Shown here: piece by piece, positions 25,460 to 38,136 of the stretch
Layout of the letters: each line of letters begins with the position of its first letter
Numbering within the stretch: the stretch's first letter is position 1
Assembly: GCA_038503065.1 (NCBI GenBank)
Contig: JBCAMK010000004.1
Span: forward strand, 231,001 to 295,000
Origin: Paragyromitra xinjiangensis
Taxonomy: Eukaryota; Ascomycota; Pezizomycetes; Pezizales; Discinaceae
Length of the DNA: 64,000 bases
Direction: 5' to 3'
Position numbers and translations under genes: made by a program
The notes under the pieces: model-generated
Seen by the model: the letters and a program-made list of their open reading frames with translations, nothing else
Databases searched by the model: none
Told to the model about the DNA's origin: nothing

Positions 25460-28400
25460 TCACTCGACCATCTCAACATCCTTACTCTTCTTCTTCTTAG
25501 TCCTTTTCCCCTTCTCCGTCTTTCTAGCTTTCTTCACCTCCTCGTTCTCCCCGCCTTTCTCCGTTTGCTTCACCTTCTCAGTGTTCTCGGTCCTTTTCAC
25601 CCTTTTAGCTCTCCCCAGTTTCCCCCCTTCTTCCACCACATCCATCTCTTCCATTTTCTTAGTCTTCCCCACTTTCTCAGCCTCCTTTACTCTCTTAGTC
25701 TTCTCCGTCCTTTCTGCCTGTTTTACCCTTTTGGCCTTCTCAGCCTTCTCCCTTTCTTCCACTTGTTCCGTCCCTTTCGCCTTCTTGGCTTGTTCTGGCT
25801 TCCTCCTTTTTCCAGTTTGCTCTATCTCCCCGATATCCTTGGTATTCCTCACTTTCTCTTTCTCTTTCCCCTTTCTCCTATCAATTTTTCTTGTCTCCTC
25901 CATCTCTTCTGCAATAGTGACTTTCTCTGCCTCTATTCCATTGGCTTTTCTTGCCCCTTTTGTTCTCTTCGGTTTTTCTGTCTTCTTTATCTCTTTTCCC
26001 TTTTTATTACTCTTCGCTTTCTCCGTTTCCTTGGCCTTCCCTGCTTCTTCCGCTTCCCTTGTATCCTCCGTCTCCTTTCCCTTTTTACCACCTTCCGTTT
26101 CTCCCATCTCTCTTTCCTTCGCCTTCGCCTTCCTGGGATTCTTGACCTCGCTCTCTCTTACATACCACCTCCCAACCAAAAACCTATACGGCTCCGCCTC
26201 ACCAAACAACGTAACGGGAAACCAAGGTCTATCATAAAATAGTGTCAACCCCTTCTTAATAGCCCCTACAATCCTATTAGTTACGATAGCCTTCACTTTC
26301 CCCTCCTTTCCATCCTGATTTTCGCCCAATCCTTTCACAATGCACATTTCCCCATCTCGCAAGAACTCTTTCACAACTATGCGGAATGCCGGTTTATTTT
26401 TATCTTCAGCGAATACACTCCTAAGCGTGAGTTCCTTCGAATCGTGTTTCCACCACATAGCAGTCTCTGCGAGCCCACGCTCGAGGTATCCACGACGGGG
26501 AGGGGAGGGTGGTGGAGGCGTAGGATCTCGCGGAATGACCAGTCGCTTGTGGTGTGTCAGGATATTGATCATGCCGGGTTTTAGTGGTGGTTGCGGGGCG
26601 GGCTTGGGATTCCTGAGGCGGAGACGTATTGAATCTAGAGTCATTAGCGGGCGAGGTTTTGAGACTCTAGGTTGAGAAATGTCTGTAGGTGCTTGTGATA
26701 GGGGTGGCGCTTCTGCGGGTGGTGCTAATGCTTCGAGTCTGTCCCTGCGGGCCATGGCGTCGATATCCTCTGCAACTTCGTCGCCACTTGAAGAAGCATC
26801 GAATATTCTCTTTGGTACTATGGTGTAAGGTATCCGGCGTTTCTTAGCTGGAATTAGCGGGGAGTCGGGATCGTCTTCTATGGCATCTTCTATAGCGTCT
26901 TCCTCGACAAAGGTCTTCTGCTTCTTTCGCACCTGCTTCGACGGCTGTGTCGGTGACGAATCAATTTCCAAGATTTGCCTCTTCTGTGGTGGTTTCGATA
27001 GCTGCACTAGCTCTGCGGGTGAATCCGAATCTTCAATCTCATCCTCAGAATCGGGTACGACAGTCAAGGCACCCAACCCCGCATACCTTCCAGACCTTGG
27101 AAGGGTAATCGTGTCCGCTTGTCGTTGATCTTCCTGTTGCTGCCGTTTTGGCGGAGGTGTGTCTGGGACGAAATTAGGGGGCGAACTGCTTCGTGCGCGT
27201 GGCCGTTTGTTCAGTGATGCAGAGCGCACCGGTATTACCACCGCAAAGGACGCTCGGGACCTATCGAACTGTAGTTCCTCTGGAACCTTTGCTGAGGGTT
27301 CGGGGACTCCCGGTGTTTTATCTAATGAAACCTCACTGTACGTGGCGGTTGCTCTTTTTGACACTCTGATGGGGGTTTCTGTGGCTTTTTGCTTTCCTTC
27401 TGAGGGTTTTTGGGGTTTGAAATTTAGCGTTTTAGAAACTGTAGACCCCCTAGTAGTTGAGGATGACAATGATGCTGTCAGATTTAGAATATTTTGAAAA
27501 CGTGACCCCGCAACTGATGAATCTGCATTTTGTAAATCCGACTGCTCCGGTTCCCGAGCTAGTGTCGGTGTTGATACTCGACTATCCGTTCCCCGTTCTG
27601 GCATTCGACGCCTCCTGGCAGTGACTAGTGGAAGGTCAGGACCATCTTCAATGACAGCAGATGCTGCAGGAATGGGCTGCAGAGGTGCACTAAGGTTTAC
27701 ACGACGCTTCCTCTTACCTGCTACTGTCGCCGAAGCGAGTAGATCTGGATCTATCTCATCCTGAAAACGCGATGGTTTCCGGAACTGTAATCCCGCCATC
27801 GGTGTCGGTGTCGCAGCTTCCGCCTGGGCCACATAACGACTTGCTAAAGCTCTACTCGCCGAGGCCGAAGACGGCTCAAGCTCTAGTGTATTTTGAAATT
27901 GTGGTGTCTTTGCAGCTCTACTCGTGCTCCGAGTAGAGAATGTTGGCGGCTTTCGAAACTGAGGTTGTCCTGTCGTCTGAGCTGAAGTTGAGGTTGAATA
28001 ACGGCTACCCACAACCGAAGCAGATTGTAATCGTGAGGATTCATTGCCGGGAGTGCTCTTCTTCCTCTCTTTCCTTTTCCCTTTCTCTTTCGCTGCTGGT
28101 TTCGACGGATTCAACGAAGCAGCAATCAAATCTGGATCTATCTCATCGAGGAAACGAGAGCCCTCTGCTGACTTACTCCCGGAGGCAGATGACGGTGGTT
28201 CGGGGGGTCGAGGTTGGGCTGGGGCCTGAGCTCTAGGGGTCGATACTCGCTTTGATGATGTTGATGTTGTGAAGCGCGGTGAAGGTCTGAATTGGAGTGT
28301 TTGAGGAGCGTCATCTAGATCTTCGATATCATCCAGGTCTATAACGTCATCGAATTGCTTTTGGGGCTCCCTATTGATGGGAGGCCTGCGAGGTTTCTAG

Positions 28401-28467
28401 AGCTCATTGTAGTCAGATATTGAGCAAGAGCAGAGGTTAAATAAGGGAAACGACTAACAGGTGGCAT
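25460..28467 (-). CDS. Large Lys/Glu-rich nuclear-type protein with one unrecognised folded domain
   Basis: A 9-nt first exon (28467-28459, Met-Pro-Pro), a 62-nt intron (GTTAGT..CTCTAG) and a long second exon (28396-25460) give 981 residues. The long frame has no ATG at its apparent start, which is why the mini-exon is needed. The N-terminal 500 residues are disordered, with Ser/Pro-rich stretches, basic clusters and repeated short motifs (QFRKPPTF and QFRKPSRF; SRFLDEIDPDL and SRFQDEIDPDL). A folded-looking region (about residues 585-755) includes AMWWKHDSKELTLRSVF, a GEMCIVKGLGENQDGKEGKV turn-rich stretch and DRPWFPVTLFGEAEPYRFLV. The last 200 residues are a near-continuous Lys/Glu helix. 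I do not recognise the family. Composition suggests a chromatin or nuclear scaffold protein. Confidence 0.75.
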
Positions 28468-28568
28468 ATTGTTTGGGCTTTTCCAAAAATTAAGTCTTCC
28501 AGAGAAATGGTCGCCGCTGTCAGAGGCACGACAACACCCAGTGACTCGAAACTAAAGCAAAAAACGAA

Positions 28569-28661
28569 TGATGGCGGCGAGATTCGAACTCGCGCTCTTT
28601 CGAATTACGGTTTCTGACAAAGTCCTAAACGTAACGCCTTAGACCACTCGGCCACGCCACC
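28569..28661 (-). tRNA. tRNA-Leu (anticodon TAG) with a short intron
   Basis: On the minus strand the 5' GGTGGCG pairs with the 3' CGCCATC (one G-T wobble), with discriminator A and a T run just downstream. The D arm is GCCGAGTGGTCTAAGGC. The anticodon stem is TTACG/CGTAA, with loop TT-TAG-G then a 13-nt intron before the last loop base. A long variable arm (11 nt) marks a class II tRNA, and the T arm is GCGAG-TTCGAAT-CTCGC. U33 and G37 flank TAG, giving Leu (CUA). Total 93 nt including the intron. Confidence 0.9.
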
Positions 28662-30552
28662 TGTTGATAATTGTAGTTGTCCAAAGTTATATGTATTGTT
28701 TCGCAGAGCGCCAAAACATTCCTTTAACCCCACCAGGCGAAAACGGACGACGCTAGGCATAGCCTCTCAGAATACAGTTTACAAACCTAATTGGCGATAT
28801 AATACACCCGACCTAGCAGTAACTACGACGCAATACTATTTTTCATCCAGAAAGGATATCAAGCAAGTATTCCACTGCATGGCCAAAAATAGCTAACAAG
28901 GCTGTGGTTCCTGGTTGGCATGAGGCTCTGCGAACTTGGGGTCGGAACTTGCCGCTGTCAGGTTCAGACCTTTTCGGCAACGATCGCCCCCGCCTCAGTG
29001 ATCCCGGACGAAACGGTGCGCACATCGCCATATTGTCCATCGTTCGTACTCGTCAATTGGATTTGCCAGCTGTTTCTTGTCTGGCCCTACTGTTCGCAAC
29101 ATTGACCGCATCGTCTCCGCAAACTCTATCTTCAGCCCTATCGTTGCTGACAGTTACGGTTACCCCACCTCACAATGCGTCACCCGAAAAATCAACAGTC
29201 CAACATCTCGCGGGATTGACACGTTAATACACCCCTATCGCATGACAGAAACGGAAACAGAATGTCTTTGGGTTAAAGGAACCTCTGGTCAACTCTATAA
29301 ACCCAGACGCCGGCATTTCGCTACGCCCGACACGCGATCAGCTTTACCTTTTACCCCTCTATCCTCACTTGCCTCTTTTTCCCAAGAGAGAAGTTTATCC
29401 GTCACTAACACTATTATAGTTCCGGTGTAGAAAAGATGAGAAACTATTATTGACATGGCCATGAAGAGATTACCTGACTTCGTGATCAGGACTAGGGACA
29501 GCTCATTTCAACTCTAGCCGAAAACGTCAAGCTTCATCAGTCACCAGATGACCCAGAAAGGTATATGCTACAATGCGAATATCGCATCCTAGCTCTTGCG
29601 CTACGCCAAAGCACTCCTCTAGTTCGCGATTCTATAAGGTTCAACGAAACGGCTAGCCATGAAGGTGTAGGGCTCATAACGGAGGACAGGGCAAGTGATA
29701 TGACCAGCCGATCTCGCGCGGTAGCAGGAGCCTCAGATCATGCAGAGACTGCGAATCAGTCGGATATAGGAGTGTTGAAGCTTTCACTAGGGGCTATTCG
29801 CCGTTGGGGAGAATTCGTTGGTATTTCTAGTGCTAGTTATCCTTCGGAGTGTCATAGCTATAGTTGGCTACTTTGTGAAAGTACAAATCTGGGTTTAGCT
29901 GAGCTCTTAATCCTATGGTATTTTTGGGTCAGGAAATTCGAATGGGTTTTTTCATCTCTTAGTCGTAAAGCTATCCGTGAAGCGGAGTGCGACTTGATAC
30001 AAAGAGAAGGGTTTGTTGGTGATGCAAGATTGTTTGGCCTGTGATCGATTCTGCCCGTAATCCACTTCCATCCCTAAGAAAAATCTACCAATAACAACCA
30101 TTAACACCCACTTAGAGTACCAATTGCAACTATCTTTAAAACATTGAAAGCAAGAAATGAAAAGTCTCCCGTAGTTTGCCCTTAGCACATGCATAATCAT
30201 AGACTGCATGGTCACGTGCTACGATAACGTTTTCGAACTACAACTGAGGATGGTTTCACGTTACGCGAGAAAATGCATAGCTTTGACTTGTATTTGGTAT
30301 TTGTCTTCTCCAGACATGACTTTTAACATCTATCCAAAACCCAAAACCAGAAGACCAAAACACACGGCCACCCACCTCACAACATCTCTCACGTAGACTT
30401 GAAACCCATTGCCAGATCAACCAAGCTGCATGAAACATGTAGAGTCGGCTACCGAGAAAAATTATGCAGTTCCATTCTCCTTCGAAGAGGATTCTGCTTT
30501 AGTTTCTTTAAACAGTTAGCTAAATACACCCCACTACATCAACCGGAAGGCC
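28662..30552. other. Mostly unassigned region after tRNA-Leu
   Basis: Several overlapping frames lie at 28904-29430 without a consistent coding choice. The only frame that looks coding is at 29565-30044 (separate entry). The rest holds nothing I can support. Confidence 0.35.
29565..30044 (+). CDS. Hypothetical protein fragment, unrecognised
   Basis: A 159-codon frame that can be extended upstream in the same frame to about 29505 (AENVKLHQSPDDPERY), just after possible acceptor AGs. The beginning reads as amphipathic helix and resembles fungal proteins with N-terminal helical bundles, but I cannot assign a family. No convincing 5' exon or start was found. It may be a gene fragment or a chance frame. 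Confidence 0.25.
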   Translation: MLQCEYRILALALRQSTPLVRDSIRFNETASHEGVGLITEDRASDMTSRSRAVAGASDHAETANQSDIGVLKLSLGAIRRWGEFVGISSASYPSECHSYSWLLCESTNLGLAELLILWYFWVRKFEWVFSSLSRKAIREAECDLIQREGFVGDARLFGL

Positions 30553-30828
30553 TTAGTAATTACCATCCGAGTCAAACTCAAGCCCAAGTTCAGCTGCTGT
30601 CGGCGGACGAGTAGCAAACACCCACTCCCTCACAACACCAGGTGGCTTCGGGCCTTTCGAATGAGGATGAGTAGGATGGTTGGTGGGATATGTAGGGTAC
30701 TCAGCCTCTGCCTTAGGTGCAGAAGTTGAACTAGCTTTAGTTTCGGTGTTTGTAGGCTCGGTCTTTGCGGGCTCAGAGGGAGCTTGTGTCGCAGCTGGGA
30801 TGGTTCCTTCTTTGTTGCTTACGGACAT
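30553..30828 (-). CDS. Small proline-rich hypothetical protein
   Basis: A single-exon frame of 91 residues with an ATG start and no intron signals. The N-terminal half is Ala/Pro/Thr/Glu-rich and probably disordered. The C-terminal 30 residues (GVVREWVFATRPPTAAELGL) look conserved in style and may be the functional part. The opposite strand also has an open frame, but codon use and composition favour the minus strand. No known domain recognised. Confidence 0.5.
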   Translation of the reverse strand: MSVSNKEGTIPAATQAPSEPAKTEPTNTETKASSTSAPKAEAEYPTYPTNHPTHPHSKGPKPPGVVREWVFATRPPTAAELGLEFDSDGNY

Positions 30829-32153
30829 TTTGGATTATTGTTGTAGGTATGGGTATAGACTTCTAAGCTTTACTAAGGAGATGTTAGCAAGTTATGTATT
30901 TTTCACTCAGAGATAGAAACTTACTTAAACTGTCTATGGCCGAAAAGTTGATACTCGGCTGGGTGAAGATGGAAGTTAAGTGTGGGCTTTTGAGGACATT
31001 AAGAAGCGACGTCACGCGTGGTTAGGGGCTAGCATCGCGCTCAGACCTCAACAGCGCTATCCGCGGAAAGACTAATGCACCTTTACTCCATCGTTTGTCT
31101 GCTCAATGAGTGTATACCCAAGCCATCTTTCTCGTTGATTCTCAATTATTTAGAAGTTCCCTATTTCCCTTAAATCGAAAACTGTTTGCCCCAGATAAAG
31201 AACATTATCACTGCATTTACTGTTTGTTTCAGAGGGAAAAAACGAAGAGTAACAAGGCCTCTGCACGGACCCTGATTCCAAAGATCTCGAATATTCCCGG
31301 TTTCCAGGCTCGTTCCCATCTCGCCTGCCGATCGGGTTCTACAAATACGGATAGCCGGCCAGTACGATGCGAACCCTTGAAGCAAAGCTTGATACCGGTC
31401 TCAGAATCGTCAGGTCCATCCCTAGTTCCAGCACACCGGACTCTTGTCCGTTTGTGTGGCGCTGCCATAACCACTCACTTCCCCTGCACCTGGAAGCGGC
31501 CCGCCCCGCATCCAGATGCCTCCCGATTCTGGCGGATTTCGTATTCCCCCACTTTTCTCGTCAATCGAACACTCTCTTGCTAGTAATTGGCGAGAGAACG
31601 CAAAATTTTAGGCTTGGCCTGTGATAGTGGCCTGGACTAGGCTAGCGAGTGCTAGATCATGATGCTAGCCGCAGCTAGACCACAGCTTGTGCAAAAGGAA
31701 TATAATCTCTAGAAGCTGATAGAGCTGGAGAGTCATTGTTCTGACGCAGAAGGCGTGGTTGCTGTCAGTGCACGAATCCTTGTCATTAGATCAACAGAAG
31801 CTGCATAGTGCCGCGGAGCGGAGACTGTAGGTTGAAAGAGGCATTATTCTCATTAACATGGTCATCCAATCATTTCTTTTCTCCAACCTAATGTTGCATT
31901 GCTCAGGGATGTAAATCTCTCCTATCAGGGTTTATGGGTAAAAGTCGAAACTAAGATACTCTACTTCTCGTTGTTTCTTGCAAGCCATTTTAGTTGAACG
32001 TCAATTGAAGAGTGAACGAAAAGGTATTTATTCCTTCTTTCCAAGCTACAAATAGAAGTGGGAATAACAGAAATAAGTACACGCCTGTCAACAGCCGATC
32101 CAAATCTCTAATCTCGGGGAACTGCTCCTATCGTCTAAACCCATCCTTTCATC
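30829..32153. other. Intergenic region upstream of BIO2 3' end
   Basis: A plus-strand frame at 31110-31583 and overlapping minus frames have no recognisable features and are not called. No RNA gene or repeat is evident. Confidence 0.4.
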
Positions 32154-33384
32154 TTATGGCGCAACCTCAATGGCTTTTCTAGAAAAGCTCTCCATTGGAC
32201 TCAAGCCCCATCTATCAAACATCGCTTTATCCTCATCCCACCCGCTGCAATCGGTGGTCAACATCTTCTCCCCTGTGAAAATCGCGTTCGCCCCAGCCAT
32301 AAAGCATAATGCCTGCTGTTCCTCGCTGAGCGATATTCTGCCTGCAGCCAATCTGATGATGCTGGTAGGCATGATACAACGAGCGGTCGATATCGTCTTC
32401 AGAATGGACGTGAACGGCAATGGCTTAGTATCGCCAAGAGGAGTACCCTTGATGGGAACTAGCGCATTGATAGGCAGTGACTCCGGGTGCGAAGGCATGG
32501 TTGCGAGAGTGTATAGGAAAGAGATGTGGTCTTCTGGCTTCTCGCCCAATCCCAAGATCCCTCCAGTACACACACTTATCCCTGCATCGCGAACATTCGA
32601 GATGGTATTGAGGCGCTCATCGTACGATCTTGTTGTGATCACCTTGGGATAGTATTCCCTCGAAGTATCGACGTTGTGGTTATACGCCGTCAACCCAGCT
32701 TCCTTCAATTCCTTCGCTTGTTGGTCATCAATCATCCCCAAAGTCACGCACACCTCCATCCCCATTCCTCTCACACCCGACACCATCTCCTTGATTCGCT
32801 TCAAGTTCGTCTTGCGACCCCGCATGTCTCTCCATGCTGCGCCCATGCAGAATCTGGTACTACCGTTTTCTTTTGCGATCTTTGCGGCCTCGAGCACGGA
32901 TTCTACCGTGGAGAGTTTTGTAGCCTTAAGGCCGGTATCGTAGCGGGAGGATTGCGAACAGTAGGAGCAATCCTCGCTACAACCACCAGTCTTGATGTTC
33001 ATCAGGGTGCACATCTGAATCGAAGACGGATCATGGAATCGACGATGGATTGTTCCCTGGCACAGATAAAAATGAGTATCAGCAGACTGTACTAGCCATC
33101 TAGAGGGCGTTGGCGCAGGGATAAAATCTTACGGCAGCAAACGCCAACTCGAGGGTGCCGGTATTGTATATACTTTCGATCTCTGCCTTCGTCCAGTTGT
33201 TCCGCGACTGCTTGGCCGCTAGCGCATCTTGAAGCGGCGAATACGAGGAATTCAAAGGTGGGGGAGCGCCCGGGTCGGTGGCAGACTCGGGTAGTCCAGG
33301 AGTCAAGACGGCGAAAGACCGGCATTGAACTTGAGTCCTTCGCAGGGCGATACCCAATCTCAAAGATACCCGCGCTTGGTTCAT
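32154..33384 (-). CDS. bio2: Biotin synthase
   Basis: Two exons (33384-33133 and 33056-32154, 76-nt phase-0 intron) encode 384 residues. The first about 25 residues are basic and Ser/Arg-rich, fitting a mitochondrial targeting signal. The radical-SAM cluster motif CxxxCxxC is C110-C114-C117 in GGCSEDCSYCSQ. Other family blocks are present: GAAWRDMRGRK, YNHNVDTSREYYPKVITTR, GGILGLGE and AGRISLSEEQQ, the last carrying the Arg that binds the second Fe-S cluster. The enzyme inserts sulfur into dethiobiotin using SAM in the mitochondrion. The gene stands alone; no other biotin gene is near. Confidence 0.96.
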
Positions 33385-36300
33385 GGTTTCAGTATTACTG
33401 ATACAGTGATATGGATCTAAAGGAATGTTTCAGTCGTGATAAGCCAGCGACGAAAAAAAAAAACGAGGTTTAGGGGACTACAACTGGGTAGGTACACCTC
33501 AATCAATCTGCGGGGTAATTATAAAACACCGAGCAAATAAATGCCGTATCGCCAATCAGAGTAGATGTATATCCAAGTACATATGCCAAGCCGCTATTGC
33601 CGTACGGATATTAGTTTTTGCGTAACGTTTGGGCTGTTAGACTGCTGGGTTTGGCTACTCTGGTTATCACAACGAATTTCTTGGGGCTTGAAAAAAAAAA
33701 TGAATAACGCTTTATAGCTATGGGCGATAAAGTGTATTACTACAGGAATACTGCCATTAGTGCTTAGATATTTCATATCCAGTGGTTTGTGCTGGCTTTA
33801 GCAGATGATTACAAGGGCAAGCCTTCTCGGCTAGGATGTGCTGCTAGGTGACACAAGTGGTTAATGCCAAACGGGGACATCCGTCCCTATGCCTGGGTAA
33901 CTTCTCCTTGGAGGGCATGTTTAGCGCCTTTATCGACGGCTTAAGCCGGCTACTTGGATTAGCCCGAATTATCAGTACCGAGGTAACCCCCAAAAACCAC
34001 GTATTTGTGTATTATACTTCTGAACTGGCAAGTTGGATTTTATAGTGGTACTAGAGTGCGTTTGCTAGTGTTTACCTTATTAAATGTAAATTTAAATCTC
34101 ACTCCTTCTAAACCTTCATATTAGGGCCAGTCCCTAGAGTACATTGTGCCAGAGAATTCGGTTGACCTCAGGGCAATTTTGTGCTAGACCGCGAACGAAA
34201 CTGGGCAGGTGAGGTTTTGGAGAAGTACTCGCCCTTGTTATATGCGTGTAAATATTTCACTCGTTATTTGTTAGGTATATTCAGACTCCCTAGTAATAGT
34301 GGTGGTTTCCAAGCTGCGTGGTTACGAAGAGCTATAGATTCCGAAGGTATTGATTCTCATGCAAGTGGCTCCACTGCATCAATTTACGGCGAGTAGCTCC
34401 TTTCTTATCATTAATTTCATTTTCCAAGTCCGCATTGTCTCATTGTGGCTAATTGCGCATGTAAATTGACGGTTGAAGGCGATGGGATATCTCGTAAAAT
34501 TGTATACCAGCTCATTCGAAATAGGATGTATCTGGTTTTGTTCATTGACGTGGGTGGTTATATGTTAATTGACTAGCTACTAGTACATACTTTATCTTAG
34601 GTCTATCTCCCTGTGGAATTCGATTTGGGAGATAAAGAGTTTGCTGCCGAAAGAAAACAACGCAGCTGCCTTGCCCTCGGGCCCACCCCTCCGCTGATAT
34701 AATCCGGGGTTAACCCCGCTATATCTAATGATGGGAGTGGAACTCGAGGAGTTGGTCAAGTAATTAGATACTTAAGTGTGCGTGTTTCTGACTGGGCAGG
34801 AAGATTGTCCGGAATCTCGGGGCGGCCGAAAATACTCTTAATCGTGTCTAGAAGCGGTAGCCAGGAGTAAGATTCGTTTTCGAGACCTCGAAAACTTTCC
34901 CGTCGCCTAAATCTATGTAGTGGGTTGGCTTTTCACATCAGGTGATGAAACATGAGGTTTATAGCTGTTGATAAATCCCATTACTAAAGTAGTTAGGGCT
35001 ATGAGGTGCGCACCCCAAACCTTATGTAGATAGATAATTCGTTAAGTGCACCCGAGGTCTATGTATACGCTTGAGGGGACCACGCGTACGGCGAAAACTC
35101 GATATGAGTTCTCATTTAATTGAGAGGTGTGGAGTATTGGTGAACCCAAAGGTATAAAGATTGTTTTCTCTATTACTAAACAGCCGGGTTCTATATCCCA
35201 GGAGATGCTTTAATATGGTATGAAACTAGTGAAAATTTCTAATCCTCGACAATAGTCCCGGTTTGGCCTAAGGCTTTGGGGCTGTGCGTAGCTTTGTTAC
35301 CAGTAAAAGGTTGGGATAGTAGGAATAAATTCGGTTACCAATGATCCATATAACCTTTATGCTGGCACATGGTATAGTCTTAGTGTGATTATTCTTGGCA
35401 TAGATGACGAGGAGTAATGGAGTTCCGCCAGGGGTAATTATTGCTGCATAATCAATATGTGAAACTCGATCTGTATACCATGTGGGGTTCATTGACGTTC
35501 GCCCTTATCCTGAAGTAGCTACTTGATGAGCCTAACCGCTCACTGTTACTGAGGTTGGTGTTACTAGGAGTCGTGTTCGCTAGGGCTACGGTATCCGGAG
35601 GCCGACACCGGCCTGGGTCTCTGGGGCTTGTGAAGGCACTTTTGAGACGAGGCGTGAGGTTGCATAAAGTTCAACACAACCTTGCGTCGGACATCGGAGG
35701 TTGAGACTATATTTGCCAGCTGTTAATTTATGGAGAACGATTTTTTGCCGGCGCCGAAAGTTATAAGCGAAGTTGTTTTTGATCCACGAAGATGCATTGT
35801 GGCAGCAAGTACCGAAGCTCTCTAGGTCATCTGGGCCAGGATCATATTGCCACAGGCTTTAGCGTTTGCTCATGCAAGAGATCAGTATTCTGGGGGTGCT
35901 TTAGAACCTACTGTAGTTTCTCGTTGAGGAGACTTGTAGATAGTAGGTCTATCCCAAATATGCTGCTAATGAGGGACGAACTCCTTGCCACATTTGCAAC
36001 TACATAGTTGGAGATATCCGGCTGCGTCCTATGGCTTTGACTACTGATATGTTAATGTTCAAAGCCGGTGACTAAGATTGGGAAATACACTTTCCCGTCA
36101 CCGGTAAATCGTTCTCAGATATAGTATGTCTAGATTTCTGGGTTGAATAATAATATCTGATGTCTCTTTCGCTAAGAGCCAAGAGCCAAGACGCGTAAGC
36201 CTTTGAATCGCTTAATAGTCGTTTACGGACGAATGGATAGCGTGTAATTTTAGGAACACCCTAACTTCGGCACTATCACATGAATTTGGTAATAAAATCC

Positions 36301-37061
36301 GTTGTGTGGGCGGTGTACGTACGGCGGGTTAAAAAGGTATCTATTTGCTTGGTGAGAACGAGAAGCCACGGGGATTTGGTGATTCTCTCCGGAGAAAGTT
36401 GTGGAACTACTACAACATATCTCTGATACAAACAATGGTAGTGGAATATTTTTTTCGGTGAAGTGTTGCGGGGGAAGCCGTCGGCAAGGCGGATGCAGGC
36501 TTGGTAACACGATCTGCTGGGGGAAATTTAAGCATATCTTGGCGCCGCATGCTCTCGGCGCTTGCTGAATTCAGCCGGCTTAATTCCAACCTCTTAACAA
36601 GAAAACAACCATCTGTTTCAATTGGTGACGCCTTACTGGTGGGTCAGTAGCACCGTACTCCTGTGCCAATATCTTTTCCCATATAAATGAAACCATAAAT
36701 ATACTTACAAGCTTCAGAATGCAAACCGCTACAATTATCCTTTGTCTGGGTTGAACTATGCACCGTAGGATTTCATCATATCGGAACGGCGTTCTCTCCG
36801 CCGGCTTAAGCTCATGCCATGGAAAATCTGTATGTCAAAGTTCCCGAGGATTGTAGAAAACGGTCCGTCCGATCATTCACCTCAGCAAGACGCTCAATCC
36901 AACGAATGTATGAACTTGGAGTACCTTCATCAAGTATATAAAGTCTACTTCGATGCCTTCAGCAGGCTTCCTTAACTCATCAAACTTACATTGCACACTC
37001 GGTCACTCACCTTGACACTACAATTCGATATTATCTTCCCTGAAACTTCTTCCCAGACAAA
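33385..37061. other. Long gene-poor AT-rich region
   Basis: About 3.7 kb with only short frames on both strands. A (A)9 run lies in the BIO2 upstream region near 33455. No tRNA, terminal inverted repeat or protein homology was recognised; it may contain decayed transposon sequence. Confidence 0.4.
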
Positions 37062-38136
37062 ATGGTCAACACTTCCTTCTTGATCACGGGTATCCTCGCT
37101 CTTGCCACTAGCCTTCCACTAGCCGTCGGCCATGAGGTTGATGGAGGTGCTGACTTGGCTGCCCGTGACCTCCACGTTGCGAACGCTCGCCACATAATGA
37201 ACACCCGTAAGGCTAAGCGTGATGAATTCGTCAAACGATACACCGAGACCAATAATATCGCTCGCCGTGCGATCTCGACCAGTGATCCTTTTAATGGCGC
37301 AATTACAACTTGTGTTCTTGCACCTGAGGAAGAGATTGGCCCCCACTATATAAAAACTCCGATTCACCCACTTTGAGGACTCGCAAATTTGGGGCCGAGT
37401 TACTAATGTGTGTGTGGACCTGTCCGGCGAGTTGATCAGGAGTGACGTCCGTGAGACCCAACCTAGTGTTGACTTGCTTCTTGATGTCCAGGTCTTCGAT
37501 GTTAAGACTTGCAAGGTTTTGCCGAATATCTATCTTGACTTCTAGTCATGCAACTCGACTGGTGTCTACTTTGGGTTTGCCGCTGAGGGCACTCTCGTAA
37601 GCCTCCTTTGTTTATTATATAGATTTTTTATAGGGTATTTGACTGACTTGAGCGGCAATAATAGGGCAAAACCTACCTCCGTGGTCTCGTTAAGTCTAAT
37701 GCGAATGGTATCGTCCAATTGACCACCAATTTCCCTGGTCACTAGGGAGGGTTTGTCATCTCCTGTTTCTTTAATAGTCAAAAACATGTTGACATCTAGT
37801 AGTCGTACCACGCACATGCATCTGATCGCCCATATTAATGACGTTGTGACCCCCGACACCTACACTAGCGGCACGATCCCCCATGTTGGTCGAGTCTTTT
37901 TTCCACAATCCGTTATCACCGAGGTTGAAGCCACATCACCCTACGACGCAAACAAGCATGCCATCACGCTCAATTATGCAGACCGTGTTTTCACTCAGCA
38001 AGCCAGCGTCACAGCCGGGTATCTTGATGTTGTCACCATTGAGAAACTCGGGTCTAGAGGTCTTTTGGGATATATCTCGATTGGGTTGGACCTGACCGCT
38101 AGCAAGAGTACTGGCAACGCCAGGAGCGGTGAGTGA
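37062..38136 (+). pseudogene. Decayed secreted intradiol ring-cleavage dioxygenase
   Basis: The frame begins with a good signal peptide (MVNTSFLITGILALA) and pro-region, then reaches FNGAITTCVLAPEEEIGPHY, the N-terminal signature of extracellular fungal intradiol dioxygenases. Further blocks follow in other frames: GELIRSDVRETQPSVDLLLD, the STGVYFGFAAEGT stretch, KTYLRGLV..ANGIVQLTTNFPGH, and RTTHMHLIAH with its two ligand His. The C-terminal part at 37753-38136 is open to a stop. At least two in-frame TAG stops break it: one at the expected Trp before the SCNSTGVY block (about 37545) and one directly after NFPGH, where the family has a metal-ligand Tyr. A frame loss lies near 37345-37400. 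Such enzymes cleave catechols; this copy cannot be active. Confidence 0.82.

Noticed and set aside
25295..26242. Long Leu/Phe/Ser-rich plus-strand frames over the Lys/Glu-rich gene
   Set aside because: They are antisense shadows of AAG/GAG-rich codons of the minus-strand gene; no domain, and the minus frame is far longer with a proper start exon.
29077..29430. Plus-strand frames between tRNA-Leu and the 29565 frame
   Set aside because: Three frames overlap with similar length and none shows conserved features or splice continuity.
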